Numbered from the stretch's first letter, positions 16,620 through 25,029 are shown. The stretch is DNA of 42,041 bases from Dehalococcoidia bacterium (GCA_021462855.1 JAJTXQ010000014.1:1-42041); one strand, 5' to 3'. Numbers and translations are program-made. The notes: a model not told the origin generated them from the sequence alone.

Positions 16620-17546
16620 TTACCGCGCGGAGCGGCGACGCAGCATCAGTACGCCGGTTGCCCCGGCAGCGGCGCCCGCGGCGAAGGTCACGGCAAGGAC
16701 CGGGACGATCGTGCCGTCGATCTCGCCGTCGTCGCCAGCGCCCGCGTTCGGCGCGAGGACGCCCGCCGGCTTCGTCGGCGCAGCCGCCGGCGCGGGCGCC
16801 GTGGGTGATGGCGCGGCCGGCGCGGGGCCGGCCGACACCAGCTCGAGCACGCCGTCGGGCGCCTCCTCGCGGACGAGACCGACGCCCGGACAGTAGTACT
16901 TGAACTCGGTGATGCCGGGTTCCAGCGGCGTGAAGTCCTTCGTCTTCAGGCACCCGTCCCAGGCGCCCGCGGGCGTCTCGACGCGCTCGTTGAGTGACAT
17001 CACGGTGTACATATCCTCCGCGACGCCGGGCGCGTCTTCGCTCTGGTACGTCGTGCCGGCGACCGGACTCGCCGGCATGATGATGCCGGGCGCATTGGCC
17101 CCTTCGCCCGACAGCCACTGCCCGGCGTGGTCGCGGAACTGGCCATCCTCGAAGTTGTCGACGCGTTCGCCGAAGTAATACACCGACCCGTCGCGGTGCT
17201 GCGCGAAGTAGTCGAGCGCCGTCTCGATGAGCTCGCCATCCGCGTACGCCTTCTCCTCGAGCACCGTCAGCGTGACGCCGATGAGCGTCTCCGTCTGTGC
17301 CAGCACGCGCGACTCGAGTCGCGTTTCAATCGTCTCGCCGGTGTCCGGGTCCGTCTCGGCGCCCGCAAACACTTTCGGACCGGTCAGCGAAATCGGGAAC
17401 AGCGGGTTTGTGATCGCCGGCTGGAAGTCAGCCGGATCAACGGCGGCCCCCCGGGCCGAGGCGCCGCCGGGGGCGCCGATCACGGCAGCGGTCGCCACCA
17501 GGGCGGCAATCGTGATGTAACGGGACGCGCGTTGCGCAATCTCCAC
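16620..17546 (-). CDS. secreted protein with C-terminal membrane anchor, unknown function
   Basis: 308 aa from a GTG at 17546, chosen because GAGAGGA lies 6 bases upstream. A signal peptide (YITIAALVATAAVIGAPGG) is followed by a beta-rich domain of about 210 residues with ITNPLFPISLTG, VTLTVLEEKAYADGELIETA, DYFAQHRDGSVYYFGE and LEPGITEFKYYCPGVGLVRE. A Pro/Ala/Thr linker and a C-terminal helix with basic tail follow. I have seen this domain as an uncharacterised secreted family, but I cannot name it. Downstream of a PepSY gene and a PadR operon, it may act in the cell envelope. Confidence 0.72.
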   Translation of the reverse strand: MEIAQRASRYITIAALVATAAVIGAPGGASARGAAVDPADFQPAITNPLFPISLTGPKVFAGAETDPDTGETIETRLESRVLAQTETLIGVTLTVLEEKAYADGELIETALDYFAQHRDGSVYYFGERVDNFEDGQFRDHAGQWLSGEGANAPGIIMPASPVAGTTYQSEDAPGVAEDMYTVMSLNERVETPAGAWDGCLKTKDFTPLEPGITEFKYYCPGVGLVREEAPDGVLELVSAGPAPAAPSPTAPAPAAAPTKPAGVLAPNAGAGDDGEIDGTIVPVLAVTFAAGAAAGATGVLMLRRRSAR

Positions 17547-17602
17547 GATGATTCCTCTCAGTTTCAACACGTGCACGCTTCTTGATCTGGACGTGGCCGG
17601 CG

Positions 17603-17923
17603 TCAGTCGTCGGACTCGGCGCCGAGCACGCGGCCGGTCGCCGCGTCCACCTTCACGTCGTCGTTTCCGACGTCTACGTTGAACACGAGCGTGCCCTGCC
17701 AGTATTCGAGGTCGACTTCATCGACGGGGCCATCCGTCGCCGCGGTGGCAGCGTCGATCGCCGCCGCCAGCGAGATGCCGGCCTGCGGCAGCAGTTCGGC
17801 GCCGTCGTCGAGCCTCCCTGGCGCGGAGCCGGAAGCGCGATCCGGGATGAGCAGGTAGACACCGAGCGCAACTCCGGCGATCACCGCCACAGCCGCCCCA
17901 ACAACCTTCGTTCGCGTGAACAT
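17603..17923 (-). CDS. PepSY-domain protein, membrane-anchored
   Basis: 106 aa. One N-terminal helix (VVGAAVAVIAGVALGVYLLI) anchors a single PepSY domain: ISLAAAIDAATAATDGPVDEVDL, then EYWQGTLVFNVDVGNDDVKVDAATGRVL. PepSY domains are thought to inhibit proteases or bind ligands outside the membrane. The coding region lies between a small membrane protein and the secreted protein; the gaps of about 55 bases still allow co-transcription. SD AAGGAG lies 5 bases before the ATG. Confidence 0.86.
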   Translation of the reverse strand: MFTRTKVVGAAVAVIAGVALGVYLLIPDRASGSAPGRLDDGAELLPQAGISLAAAIDAATAATDGPVDEVDLEYWQGTLVFNVDVGNDDVKVDAATGRVLGAESDD

Positions 17924-17978
17924 CGGTTACTCCTTCCATGTGATTGGATGACGCCGCATGGCACGCAGACGCCGTCGA

Positions 17979-18386
17979 TCAGCCGGAAGCGAGCACCTCA
18001 TGCTGGAACACGGCCCGCACGATCGCGAGCGCAACACCAGCGAACACCGCCGCGGCGATACCGCTCGCGACGAGAAACACGTCATCATCGGCGCCGAGCG
18101 CCTCGAACTCGACCCAGGCGAGCGCCCGCAGCGAGCACGCCGCCACAAGGGTGACGGCCACCGCAACGCGCGTCCGCGCGGTCATGGCGTCGATCAGCCT
18201 CGCGGCAAGCGCCGAGAGCACGATCGCCGCCGCGCCCGCCATCCACGCGAAGCGGTCGCGCGCGCGATGGATCGTCGCCGCTTCGGCGAGCATCGCCGCC
18301 ATCCAGCGGCGCTCACCCGGTGGACACATCGCGATGGCGCACCGCGCAAGCCAGTTCGACGGGGCGTAGGGCGCTGCGCTGCTCAT
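17979..18386 (-). CDS. small integral membrane protein co-translated with PadR
   Basis: 135 aa with about three hydrophobic helices (MAGAAAIVLSALAARLIDAM, VAVAVTLVAACSLRALAW, FLVASGIAAAVFAGVALAIV) after an N-terminal amphipathic part (CAIAMCPPGERRWMAAMLAE). Its start overlaps the padR stop by 4 bases. Membrane proteins directly after PadR regulators are often transporter accessory or sensor proteins; I cannot assign a family. Confidence 0.75.
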   Translation of the reverse strand: MSSAAPYAPSNWLARCAIAMCPPGERRWMAAMLAEAATIHRARDRFAWMAGAAAIVLSALAARLIDAMTARTRVAVAVTLVAACSLRALAWVEFEALGADDDVFLVASGIAAAVFAGVALAIVRAVFQHEVLASG

Positions 18387-18703
18387 CGTCCGAACTCCTC
18401 CGCGGTCCTGAATGTCGTCGTCGCGCGGGACTGGCGCTGTTCCAGGAGCGCGAGTCCCTCGGCCGCGCCGGACGCGGACAGCCGGTAGAGGTGCCGCCGG
18501 GGTTTGCCGGGCGCCGGCTCGTCTTCCCAGCGCGACTCCAGCCAGCCCTGCCGCTCCAGCCGCATGAGGATGGGATACAGCGTGCCGGACTTCAGTTCCG
18601 TTTCGCGGCTGATGTCGTAGCCGTGCCGCCAGCCGGCGCGGTCAGCGAGCAGCGCAACGAGCACCGCTTCCGTCTGCCTCGACGAGTTGGGTCTGCGTGC
18701 CAT
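18383..18703 (-). CDS. PadR-family transcriptional regulator
   Basis: 106-aa winged-helix repressor. Motifs: ADRAGWRHGYDISRETELKSG, then TLYPILMRLERQGWLESRWE (recognition helix and wing approach) and PRRHLYRLSASGAAEGLALL. The short C-terminal helix places it in the compact PadR-s2 subgroup, which dimerises through that helix and binds hydrophobic drugs or phenolics. The promoter is near consensus and leaderless. The membrane gene overlaps its stop, so repressor and target are probably co-regulated. Confidence 0.9.
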   Translation of the reverse strand: MARRPNSSRQTEAVLVALLADRAGWRHGYDISRETELKSGTLYPILMRLERQGWLESRWEDEPAPGKPRRHLYRLSASGAAEGLALLEQRQSRATTTFRTAEEFGR

Positions 18704-18709
18704 GACCCG

Positions 18710-18737
18710 ATTATCTACATATATCGAGAAATGTCAA
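18710..18737 (-). promoter_or_regulatory. strong leaderless promoter of the padR operon
   Basis: TTGACA (18732-18737), a 16-base spacer and GATAAT (18710-18715), with the ATG 6 bases after the -10. An inverted pair ACAT-N10-ATGT (18717-18734) overlaps the spacer and -35. It could be a PadR operator, although the classical box has the half-sites in the opposite order. Confidence 0.72.
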
Positions 18738-18793
18738 TCCCCAATTTGGCCCGGCCTTGACGCGAAATCGCGAGGCGAATTGAGAGCGCTGGA

Positions 18794-20107
18794 TCATGGC
18801 ATCGCGCCCGCGAGCGCTTCCTCCGGCTCCCGGGGGTGCGCCGCCTGCGCCTCGCGGGGCGGCCGCGGCGCGCGCTTCGGCAGCAGGCCGAGCGCCCACG
18901 ACAGCGGCCACGCCAGGGCGATGCTCGCCGGGACGTACACCGCCACGAGGAATACCCACCACGCACCGTCGCCGGCCTGCTCAATCCGCAACTGGCTGGC
19001 GACGAGGCGCATCGCGTCGTTCACGATCAGCACGCCGTACGAGATGACGCCAACCCATGCGATTGCGCGGACCGGCGCGGACGCGTCGACGCGCGACGGC
19101 CGCTTGACCAGCAACGGCAGCGCCAGCAGCGCGAGCCCGAGCGTCACGAGGGGGAGCGCCATCGCCTGCCAGTAGCGCGCCGTCCACTCGCCGATCAGCA
19201 GGTCGCCCGCGGTGTGCGCTGCGAACCCGAGCAACAGCGCCGCGACGACCGCCAGCGGATGCCGAGCGAACGTGAGCCAGCGCGCGCGCTCGTGCTCCGG
19301 CGCGGCGAGCAGCCAGCCGATGCCCATGCCGGCAGTGAACTCAAACAGGCGGAACGGCGCCCATCCCGTCACCATCGCGAACTGGAATTCGGGCGCGCCG
19401 TAGCGGTCGACACCCCACCAGTTCGCGCCGACGGTGAGCCCGAACGTCGCGACGAGAAACAGCGCAACGCCGAGCCGCCGCATCAACACGAACAGGAGCG
19501 GGAACAGCAGGTAGTACTGCGCGAGCAGTCCGACGAACCAGAGCGCGAGTTGGGGCGCAAAAAACCACTTCGACTCGAGCAGGCGCGGCACGAGCGCGAC
19601 ACTGGCGAACGCCACGCCCCAATCGACATTGATCACGCTGCCGCGGGCGATCGTCACGCCGCCGGTGAACTGATCGCCGAAGTCGCCGCCATCGACCGTC
19701 ACCTGCCGCCAGGCGATCAGCGCCATCACCCCGTAGGTGAGCGCGACGCCGGCCCAGTACGGCGCCAGCAGCTTGCGGAAGCGATGCGCGAAGAAGCGCG
19801 GCCAGCGCAACGCGTCGCCCGTGCGATACGCGGCGATCGTCAGCGAAATGCCGCTGATCATCATGAAGAGCGGCACGCCCTGGAATCCGTCGCGGAAGAA
19901 CAGGTCCGTCACCGAGGTGAAGATCGCCGACGCGCCGCGGCTCTCGCTCACCTGGTAGCGCAACTGGTCATAATACGCGTGCGGCGCGCCCGGGAAGAAC
20001 TCCAGGTCGCCCCACAGGTGGAACAGCACCACCCACGCGATCGCAAACCCGCGCAGCACGTCGATGGCGATCAGCCGGTCCGTCGCCGGCGCTTCGCGCT
20101 CCTTCAA
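18794..20107 (-). CDS. acyltransferase-family multi-pass membrane protein
   Basis: 437 aa from a TTG at 20107 with GGAGG 4 bases upstream; longer frames add arginine-rich, non-conserved residues. About ten helices. The opening RLIAIDVLRGFAIAWVVLFH matches acyltransferase-3/DUF1624-like proteins (R-x-x-x-x-D-x-x-R-G). Then comes GVPLFMMISGISLT, and later LLAQYYLLFPLLFVLMRR. Such proteins O- or N-acylate sugars at the membrane (cell-wall, polysaccharide or lipid decoration). Acceptor and donor are unknown. It is divergent from the acyl-CoA dehydrogenase gene. Confidence 0.85.
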   Translation of the reverse strand: MKEREAPATDRLIAIDVLRGFAIAWVVLFHLWGDLEFFPGAPHAYYDQLRYQVSESRGASAIFTSVTDLFFRDGFQGVPLFMMISGISLTIAAYRTGDALRWPRFFAHRFRKLLAPYWAGVALTYGVMALIAWRQVTVDGGDFGDQFTGGVTIARGSVINVDWGVAFASVALVPRLLESKWFFAPQLALWFVGLLAQYYLLFPLLFVLMRRLGVALFLVATFGLTVGANWWGVDRYGAPEFQFAMVTGWAPFRLFEFTAGMGIGWLLAAPEHERARWLTFARHPLAVVAALLLGFAAHTAGDLLIGEWTARYWQAMALPLVTLGLALLALPLLVKRPSRVDASAPVRAIAWVGVISYGVLIVNDAMRLVASQLRIEQAGDGAWWVFLVAVYVPASIALAWPLSWALGLLPKRAPRPPREAQAAHPREPEEALAGAMP

Positions 20108-20150
20108 GGCGCCTCCGTGAGATTCGACCGCGCGGGGGACCGTGGGCGAA

Positions 20151-20178
20151 ACGATACGCCGTGCCACGTTACGTTCAA
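20151..20178 (-). promoter_or_regulatory. promoter of the acyltransferase gene
   Basis: TTGAAC (20173-20178), 16 bases, TATCGT (20151-20156) on the minus strand. The predicted leader is about 37 bases and includes the GGAGG that selects the TTG start. Confidence 0.6.
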
Positions 20179-20244
20179 TACCCAACCGCAACGATGGTAA
20201 GCGTGAGCCCGCGGCTGCCCTGTACGAGCGCCGCGCCACTCGCG

Positions 20245-20250
20245 CATAAT
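20245..20250 (+). promoter_or_regulatory. -10 box of leaderless acyl-CoA dehydrogenase gene
   Basis: CATAAT, 6 bases before the ATG at 20257. No clear -35. The intergenic region (20108-20256) therefore holds two back-to-back promoters. Confidence 0.55.
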
Positions 20251-20256
20251 CGCCGC

Positions 20257-21426
20257 ATGGACTTCCGCTTCACGGCCGCGGAAGAGGCGTTCCGCGACGA
20301 GGTCCGCGCATTCGTGCGCGCCGAGCTGCCCGCCGGCTGGGGCAGCCGCGCGTACAACGACCGCGAGGACGCGCCACCCGAGCATCGCGCCGCGGCAAAC
20401 GCGTTTCAGCGCAAGCTCGCCGAGCGCGGCTGGCTCACGCTCGCCTGGCCGAAGGAGCACGGCGGTCTCGGCGCCGGGCCGATGCAGCAGCTCGTGTACA
20501 ACGAGGAGATGTCCGCGCTCCGCGCGCCCGGGTTCGGTGGCACCGGCGTCGCGATGGTCGGCCCGACGCTCATGCTGCACGGCACCGATGAGCAGCGCGC
20601 GCGCTTCCTCGGGCCGATCGCGCGGAATGAGATGTCGTGGTGCCAGGGGTTCAGCGAACCCGGCGCCGGCTCCGACCTCGCGTCGCTGCAGGCGCGAGCC
20701 GTGCAGGACGGCGACGACTTCGTGGTCAACGGCCAGAAGATCTGGACGTCGGGCGCGCACAAGTCGGACTACTGCATCCTGCTCGCCCGCACCGATGCCG
20801 ACGCGCCGAAGCACAAGGGCATCAGCTACTTCCTCATGGATATGAAGTCACCCGGGATCACCGTCGCGCCGCTGACGAACATGCTCGACTCGGGCGCGTT
20901 CTCGCAGCTGTTCATGGACAGCGTGCGCATCCCGCGCGCGAACCTCGTCGGCGAGCTGAACCGCGGCTGGTACGTCGCGACGACGACGCTCGACTTCGAG
21001 CGCTCCGGCATCCAGCGCATCGTCTTCGCGCAGACGCTATTGGACGATGTAACGGCGTGGGCACGCACGCGCGGCGACGCGTCACCGTCGGTGCGGCACA
21101 AGCTCGCCGAGCTCGGGATCGAGTTCACCGTTGGCCGGCTGCTCGCCTACCGCGTGGCGTGGATGCAGGGCCAGGGACTCGTGCCCAACAGCGAGGCCTC
21201 GGTCGCAAAGCTGTACTCGACCGAGCTGCAGTCTCGCTTCTCGGTAGCCGCGCTGGCGATCCTCGGACTGCGTGGCCTGCTGACGCGCGCGTCGGCGCAC
21301 GCCACGCTCGATGGCCGGCTGACGAGCTACTATCTCGCCGCCGTGTCGTACACCATCGCCGCCGGCACTTCCGAGGTGCAGCGCAACATCATTGCCCAGC
21401 GCGGGCTTGGCCTGCCGCGCGACTGA
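20257..21426 (+). CDS. acyl-CoA dehydrogenase family protein
   Basis: 389 aa. FAD-dependent alpha,beta-desaturation of an acyl-CoA is the family reaction. Domain order is normal: N-terminal helical MDFRFTAAEEAFRDEVRAFV, FAD loop WCQGFSEPGAGSDLASLQ, VNGQKIWTSGAHKSDYCILL, and C-terminal helical domain ending AAGTSEVQRNIIAQRGLGLP. At the place where classical short/medium-chain enzymes have the catalytic Glu (YEGTS), this one has Ala. The same is seen in FadE28/29-type and other GGTSEIQRN enzymes, which use another base or a partner subunit. The 2-hydroxyacyl-CoA lyase follows 64 bases downstream, also on +. Confidence 0.92.
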   Translation: MDFRFTAAEEAFRDEVRAFVRAELPAGWGSRAYNDREDAPPEHRAAANAFQRKLAERGWLTLAWPKEHGGLGAGPMQQLVYNEEMSALRAPGFGGTGVAMVGPTLMLHGTDEQRARFLGPIARNEMSWCQGFSEPGAGSDLASLQARAVQDGDDFVVNGQKIWTSGAHKSDYCILLARTDADAPKHKGISYFLMDMKSPGITVAPLTNMLDSGAFSQLFMDSVRIPRANLVGELNRGWYVATTTLDFERSGIQRIVFAQTLLDDVTAWARTRGDASPSVRHKLAELGIEFTVGRLLAYRVAWMQGQGLVPNSEASVAKLYSTELQSRFSVAALAILGLRGLLTRASAHATLDGRLTSYYLAAVSYTIAAGTSEVQRNIIAQRGLGLPRD

Positions 21427-21490
21427 TCGCGCTTCTGTCGCATCGCGCCGCGCGCGCGTAGAATGCCGCGCATCGAACGGAGGCACCACC

Positions 21491-23143
21491 ATGGCGGAGA
21501 TCGATGGCGCGACGCTCATCGCGCGGAGCCTGAAGCAGCACGGCGTCGACTACATGTTCGGGATCGTCGGCATCCCCGTCGTGCCGATCGCGTTCCAGGC
21601 GCAGCGCGCCGGCATCAAGTACATCGGCATGCGGCACGAGCAGTCGGCGTCGTACGCGGCGCAGGCGGTCGGCTACCTGACCGGGCGCCCGGGCGCGTGC
21701 CTCGTCGTATCGGGGCCCGGCATGACGAATGCGATCTCCGGCCTCGCAAACGCGTGGTCGAACCGCTGGCCGATGCTGCTGCTCGGCGGCGCATCCGACA
21801 TGGCGCAGCACGGCATGGGCGCGTTCCAGGAGGCGCCACAGGTCGAGGCGGCGCGCCCGTTCACCAAGTACGCCGCCGAGGTCGACCGGATCGAGCGCAT
21901 CCCCTACTTCGTCGAGCAGGCGGTGCGGACATCGATGTACGGGCGGCCCGGCGCCGCCTACCTCGACCTTCCCGGCGACATCATCTCCGGCAAGGTCGAT
22001 GACGATGTCGCTCCGCAGCGGCCGCGCGTGCCGGATCCGCCGCGCTCGCTGGCCGACCCGTCGTCGGTCGAGGCGGCGGTCGCCGCGCTGAAGAGCGCCG
22101 AACGGCCGCTCGTGGTCGTCGGGAAGGGCTGCGCATACGCGCGGGCGGAGGACGAGGTCCGCGCGTTCATCGAGTCGACGCAGCTGCCGTTCCTCGCGAC
22201 GCCGATGGGCAAGGGCGTCATGCCCGACGACCACCCGCTGTCCGTCGGCGCCGCGCGGTCCTTCGTGCTGCAAAACGCCGACCTCGTGTTCCTGATGGGC
22301 GCGCGGCTCAACTGGATCCTGCACTTCGGCCTGCCGCCACGGTTCAATCCGGACGTCCGCGTGGTCCAGATGGACATCGCCGCCGAGGAGATTGGCACGA
22401 ATGTCCCGGCTGAGGTCGCGCTCGCCGGCGACGCGAAGGCGGTGACGGCGCAGATCAACGCCGTACTCGCCGCTGCGCCGTGGCAGTTCCCGGCGGAGAG
22501 CACATGGCGCACCGGCATCGGAAAGAAGATCGAAGAAAACCGTCTCGCCACGGCGCCGCTGTTCGATGACGACTCCGTGCCGATGAACTACTACCGCGTG
22601 CTGCGCGAGATCCGCGACGTGCTCCCGCGGGACGCGATCATCGCCAGCGAAGGCGCGAACACGATGGACATCGGCCGCACGGTGCTGCCGAACTTCGAGC
22701 CGCGCCACCGGCTCGATGCCGGCAGCTTCGGCACGATGGGCGTCGGGCTCGCGTTCGCGATCGCGGCGCAGGCGGGGAACCCCGGCAAGCGCGTGGTGGC
22801 GGTCGAAGGCGACTCGGCGTTCGGCTTCAGCGGCATGGAGGTCGAGGTGGCATGCCGGTACAACATGCCGATCACCTTCATCATCCTGAACAACAATGGC
22901 ATCAGCGGCGGCCCGGACACGCTGGACCCCGAGCGCGTGATGCCGACGGCGTACGTGCCGAAGGCGCGCTATGAACGCGTGATCGAGGCGTTCGGCGGCG
23001 ACGGCTACTTCGTCGAGACGCCGGACCAGGTGCGCCCGACGCTCGAGAAGGCGCTCGCGAGCGGCCGGCCGAACATCGTCAACATCATGATCAGCGCGCA
23101 GGCGGGAAGGAAGCCGCAGCAGTTCGGCTGGCTCACGCGCTGA
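21491..23143 (+). CDS. thiamine-diphosphate-dependent 2-hydroxyacyl-CoA lyase (oxalyl-CoA decarboxylase-like)
   Basis: 550 aa. N-terminal pyrimidine domain with GIVGIPVVPIAFQ and catalytic-Glu motif MRHEQSASYAAQAVGYLTG (Glu about 50), central domain, then the TPP/Mg2+ motif EGDSAFGFSGMEVEVACRYN...NNNG (from about 440). The C-terminus IMISAQAGRKPQQFGWLTR closely resembles that of HACL1-type 2-hydroxyacyl-CoA lyases. These cleave a 2-hydroxyacyl-CoA to formyl-CoA and an aldehyde one carbon shorter. Oxalyl-CoA decarboxylase is the main alternative. GGAGG 8 bases upstream fixes the start; TAGAAT at 21459-21464 is a plausible -10. Confidence 0.88.
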   Translation: MAEIDGATLIARSLKQHGVDYMFGIVGIPVVPIAFQAQRAGIKYIGMRHEQSASYAAQAVGYLTGRPGACLVVSGPGMTNAISGLANAWSNRWPMLLLGGASDMAQHGMGAFQEAPQVEAARPFTKYAAEVDRIERIPYFVEQAVRTSMYGRPGAAYLDLPGDIISGKVDDDVAPQRPRVPDPPRSLADPSSVEAAVAALKSAERPLVVVGKGCAYARAEDEVRAFIESTQLPFLATPMGKGVMPDDHPLSVGAARSFVLQNADLVFLMGARLNWILHFGLPPRFNPDVRVVQMDIAAEEIGTNVPAEVALAGDAKAVTAQINAVLAAAPWQFPAESTWRTGIGKKIEENRLATAPLFDDDSVPMNYYRVLREIRDVLPRDAIIASEGANTMDIGRTVLPNFEPRHRLDAGSFGTMGVGLAFAIAAQAGNPGKRVVAVEGDSAFGFSGMEVEVACRYNMPITFIILNNNGISGGPDTLDPERVMPTAYVPKARYERVIEAFGGDGYFVETPDQVRPTLEKALASGRPNIVNIMISAQAGRKPQQFGWLTR

Positions 23144-23186
23144 TCGCGATCGGCGCGCGGCGCGCTCCCGTTTACGAATTTGCAAT

Positions 23187-23215
23187 TTGCCACGCTCGAT
23201 CGCTGCTGCTAGGGT
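23187..23215 (+). promoter_or_regulatory. promoter of cold-shock gene with long leader
   Basis: TTGCCA (23187-23192), a 17-base spacer and TAGGGT (23210-23215). Transcription would begin near 23222, leaving about 178 untranslated bases. The leader holds a 7-bp hairpin GCATCGG/CCGATGC (23302-23321). Long structured leaders are characteristic of cspA-type messengers and can act as RNA thermosensors. Confidence 0.6.
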
Positions 23216-23399
23216 GAGGCGTACGTCCTCACAGCCGCGCCGTCCGCAGCAGGTCATCTCCGCCGCACAGACGATTCCGACGGTCACAGGGGCGAGTAAC
23301 AGCATCGGTGATGCCCGATGCCGGATTTGCTTGTGCAGAACGTCGCGGATCGCGGGCAGCAACGTGCCACCCGGTATCGGCGGCGATGGAGGTTCAACC

Positions 23400-23615
23400 A
23401 TGGCAACGGGACAGATCAAGCGGCTCGTGCGCGACCGCGGCTTCGGATTCATCCGGCCCGACGGCGCGTCGGAAGACATCTTCTTCCACAGCTCGTCGAT
23501 GCCCGGCGGGGTGTTCGACCAACTCAACGAGGGCCAGAACGTCGAGTTCGACAAGGAGCCCGACCCGCGCGACGCGAAGCGCAGCCGCGCCGTCAACGTG
23601 CGACTGGCCGGCTGA
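23400..23615 (+). CDS. cold-shock protein (CspA family)
   Basis: 71-aa single OB-fold nucleic-acid-binding protein. It begins MATGQIKRLVRDRGFGFIRP. RNP1 is represented by RGFGFI and RNP2 by DIFFHSS; the rest (NEGQNVEFDKEPDPRDAKRS) matches the CSD. Aromatics in RNP1/RNP2 stack on single-stranded RNA, making it an RNA chaperone. GGAGG 7 bases before the ATG fixes the start. A monocistronic unit with a long leader and a strong terminator. Confidence 0.95.
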   Translation: MATGQIKRLVRDRGFGFIRPDGASEDIFFHSSSMPGGVFDQLNEGQNVEFDKEPDPRDAKRSRAVNVRLAG

Positions 23616-23636
23616 TCCACGGCACCAGCGATCAAC

Positions 23637-23665
23637 GAGAGGCCCGGGCGTTGCCCGGGCCTCTC
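23637..23665. terminator. GC-rich terminator between cold-shock gene and convergent MFS gene
   Basis: A perfect 13-bp stem (GAGAGGCCCGGGC with its complement) and a GTT loop. It is followed on + by a pyrimidine-rich TCCTTGCTCC rather than a clean T-tract. Confidence 0.75.
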
Positions 23666-23760
23666 TCCTTGCTCCCCACATCTCGCCGCTAACCCGCCGC
23701 CCGTTCGGTGCTCCTCCGACATCGCGCGCGGCGTGGGGTTTGCCGGGTGCTGCAATCGCG

Positions 23761-25029
23761 TCACATCTCCCGCAGCCGGCGCGACGTGACGCCGATGGCG
23801 AGCACGATCGCCGCGGCGAGCCCGGTGTATGCCGCCACCGTCGCCTGCGCGCCGAACGCGTCGATCAACCCGCCCATCAGCAGCGCGCTGAACGGCGTGA
23901 TGCCATTCACCATCACGTAGAGCGACAGCACGCGGCCGCGATACTCGTCGTCCACCACGAGCTGGATCATGACCTGGTTCAGCATCAGGTAGATCGAGTT
24001 GGCAATGCCGGCGACGACAAGCAGCGTGAACGATAACGCGTAGTTGTCGGACAGCGCGAACGCTGTCACGAGCATCATGTAGATGAACGTCGTCCAGACG
24101 AGGATCGGGCCGCGACGGCGCAGGTCCGTCAGGTTTGCCGCCAGGATCGCGCCGATGATCGACCCGTAGCCGACTGCCGACGCCAGGAAACCGAACCCCA
24201 CCGACCCGACGCCGAGCACCTCGTCGGCGAATACCGGGATGTACTGCACGTACGGATACACGAGCAGCGACGGCAGCCCGGACATCACCACGAGCAGCCA
24301 CACGTCGCGGTTACGGCGCGCGTAGCGCACCCCGTCGGCCATGCTCTGCAGCACCGTCGCCGTCGCCGGCCCGCGCGGCTCGCCCTTCGTGCGGATGCGC
24401 GACGTCGCGAACACCGACGCGGTGTATGCGGCCGCCTGCAGCGCGAACGCCGCCTGCACGCCGGCGATGCCGATCAGCCCGCCGGCCAGCGACGGCCCGA
24501 CGATGCGCATCGTGTTGCCGCCGAGCGAGTTCACCGCGATGGCGTTCGGCAAGTCGGCGTTGTCCTCGACGACGTCGTACACCATGACCTGCCGAGCGGG
24601 CTGGTTCACCGCGTCGCCGAGCCCCTCGACCGCCGCGATCGGGTACATCATCCACGCCTCGATCACCCCGGCGACGAGCAGGCCGAAGATCAGGACCGAA
24701 ACGGCGGCCGAGAGCGCCGTCATGACGACGAGCACGGAACGGCGGCTGAACCGGTCCGTGACGATGCCGGCGAACGGTGAGATCACGACGGAGGACATTC
24801 CGCGGACGAAGCCGACGGCGCCCACCTGGAACGGCGACCGCGTGAGGTCGAACACGAGGTACCCCTGCGCGGCGAACTGCACCCATTGCCCCAGCATCGT
24901 CCCGACGTTGCCGAACCAGAGGACGCGGAAGTCCGGGTACTTGCCGAGCGAGGAGAACGTGCGCGAGCCGAAGCCGCGCAGACGGGCCGCCTGCGCGCCG
25001 CGCGGTGAAGCCGGCGTGGGTGTCGTCAC
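23761..25029 (-). CDS. MFS transporter (MFS_3/efflux type)
   Basis: 422 aa, about twelve helices. It opens SSLGKYPDFRVLWFGNVGTM, typical of this group, with FAGIVTDRFSRRSVLVVMTA as the loop-2/3 signature and VNQPARQVMVYDVV and GGNTMRIVGPSLAGGLIG in helices 4-5. Probable efflux of small molecules. The nominal GTG start at 25029 has only a weak purine stretch upstream. The enoyl-CoA hydratase gene ends 78 bases upstream on the same strand and may be co-transcribed. Confidence 0.88.
   Translation of the reverse strand: MTTPTPASPRGAQAARLRGFGSRTFSSLGKYPDFRVLWFGNVGTMLGQWVQFAAQGYLVFDLTRSPFQVGAVGFVRGMSSVVISPFAGIVTDRFSRRSVLVVMTALSAAVSVLIFGLLVAGVIEAWMMYPIAAVEGLGDAVNQPARQVMVYDVVEDNADLPNAIAVNSLGGNTMRIVGPSLAGGLIGIAGVQAAFALQAAAYTASVFATSRIRTKGEPRGPATATVLQSMADGVRYARRNRDVWLLVVMSGLPSLLVYPYVQYIPVFADEVLGVGSVGFGFLASAVGYGSIIGAILAANLTDLRRRGPILVWTTFIYMMLVTAFALSDNYALSFTLLVVAGIANSIYLMLNQVMIQLVVDDEYRGRVLSLYVMVNGITPFSALLMGGLIDAFGAQATVAAYTGLAAAIVLAIGVTSRRLREM

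Noticed and set aside
21389-24301. 970-codon open frame on the minus strand opposite the lyase and cold-shock genes
   Set aside because: Composition is Arg/Ala/His-rich with no domain. The plus-strand genes have clear motifs and Shine-Dalgarno sites. High GC makes long antisense frames common.
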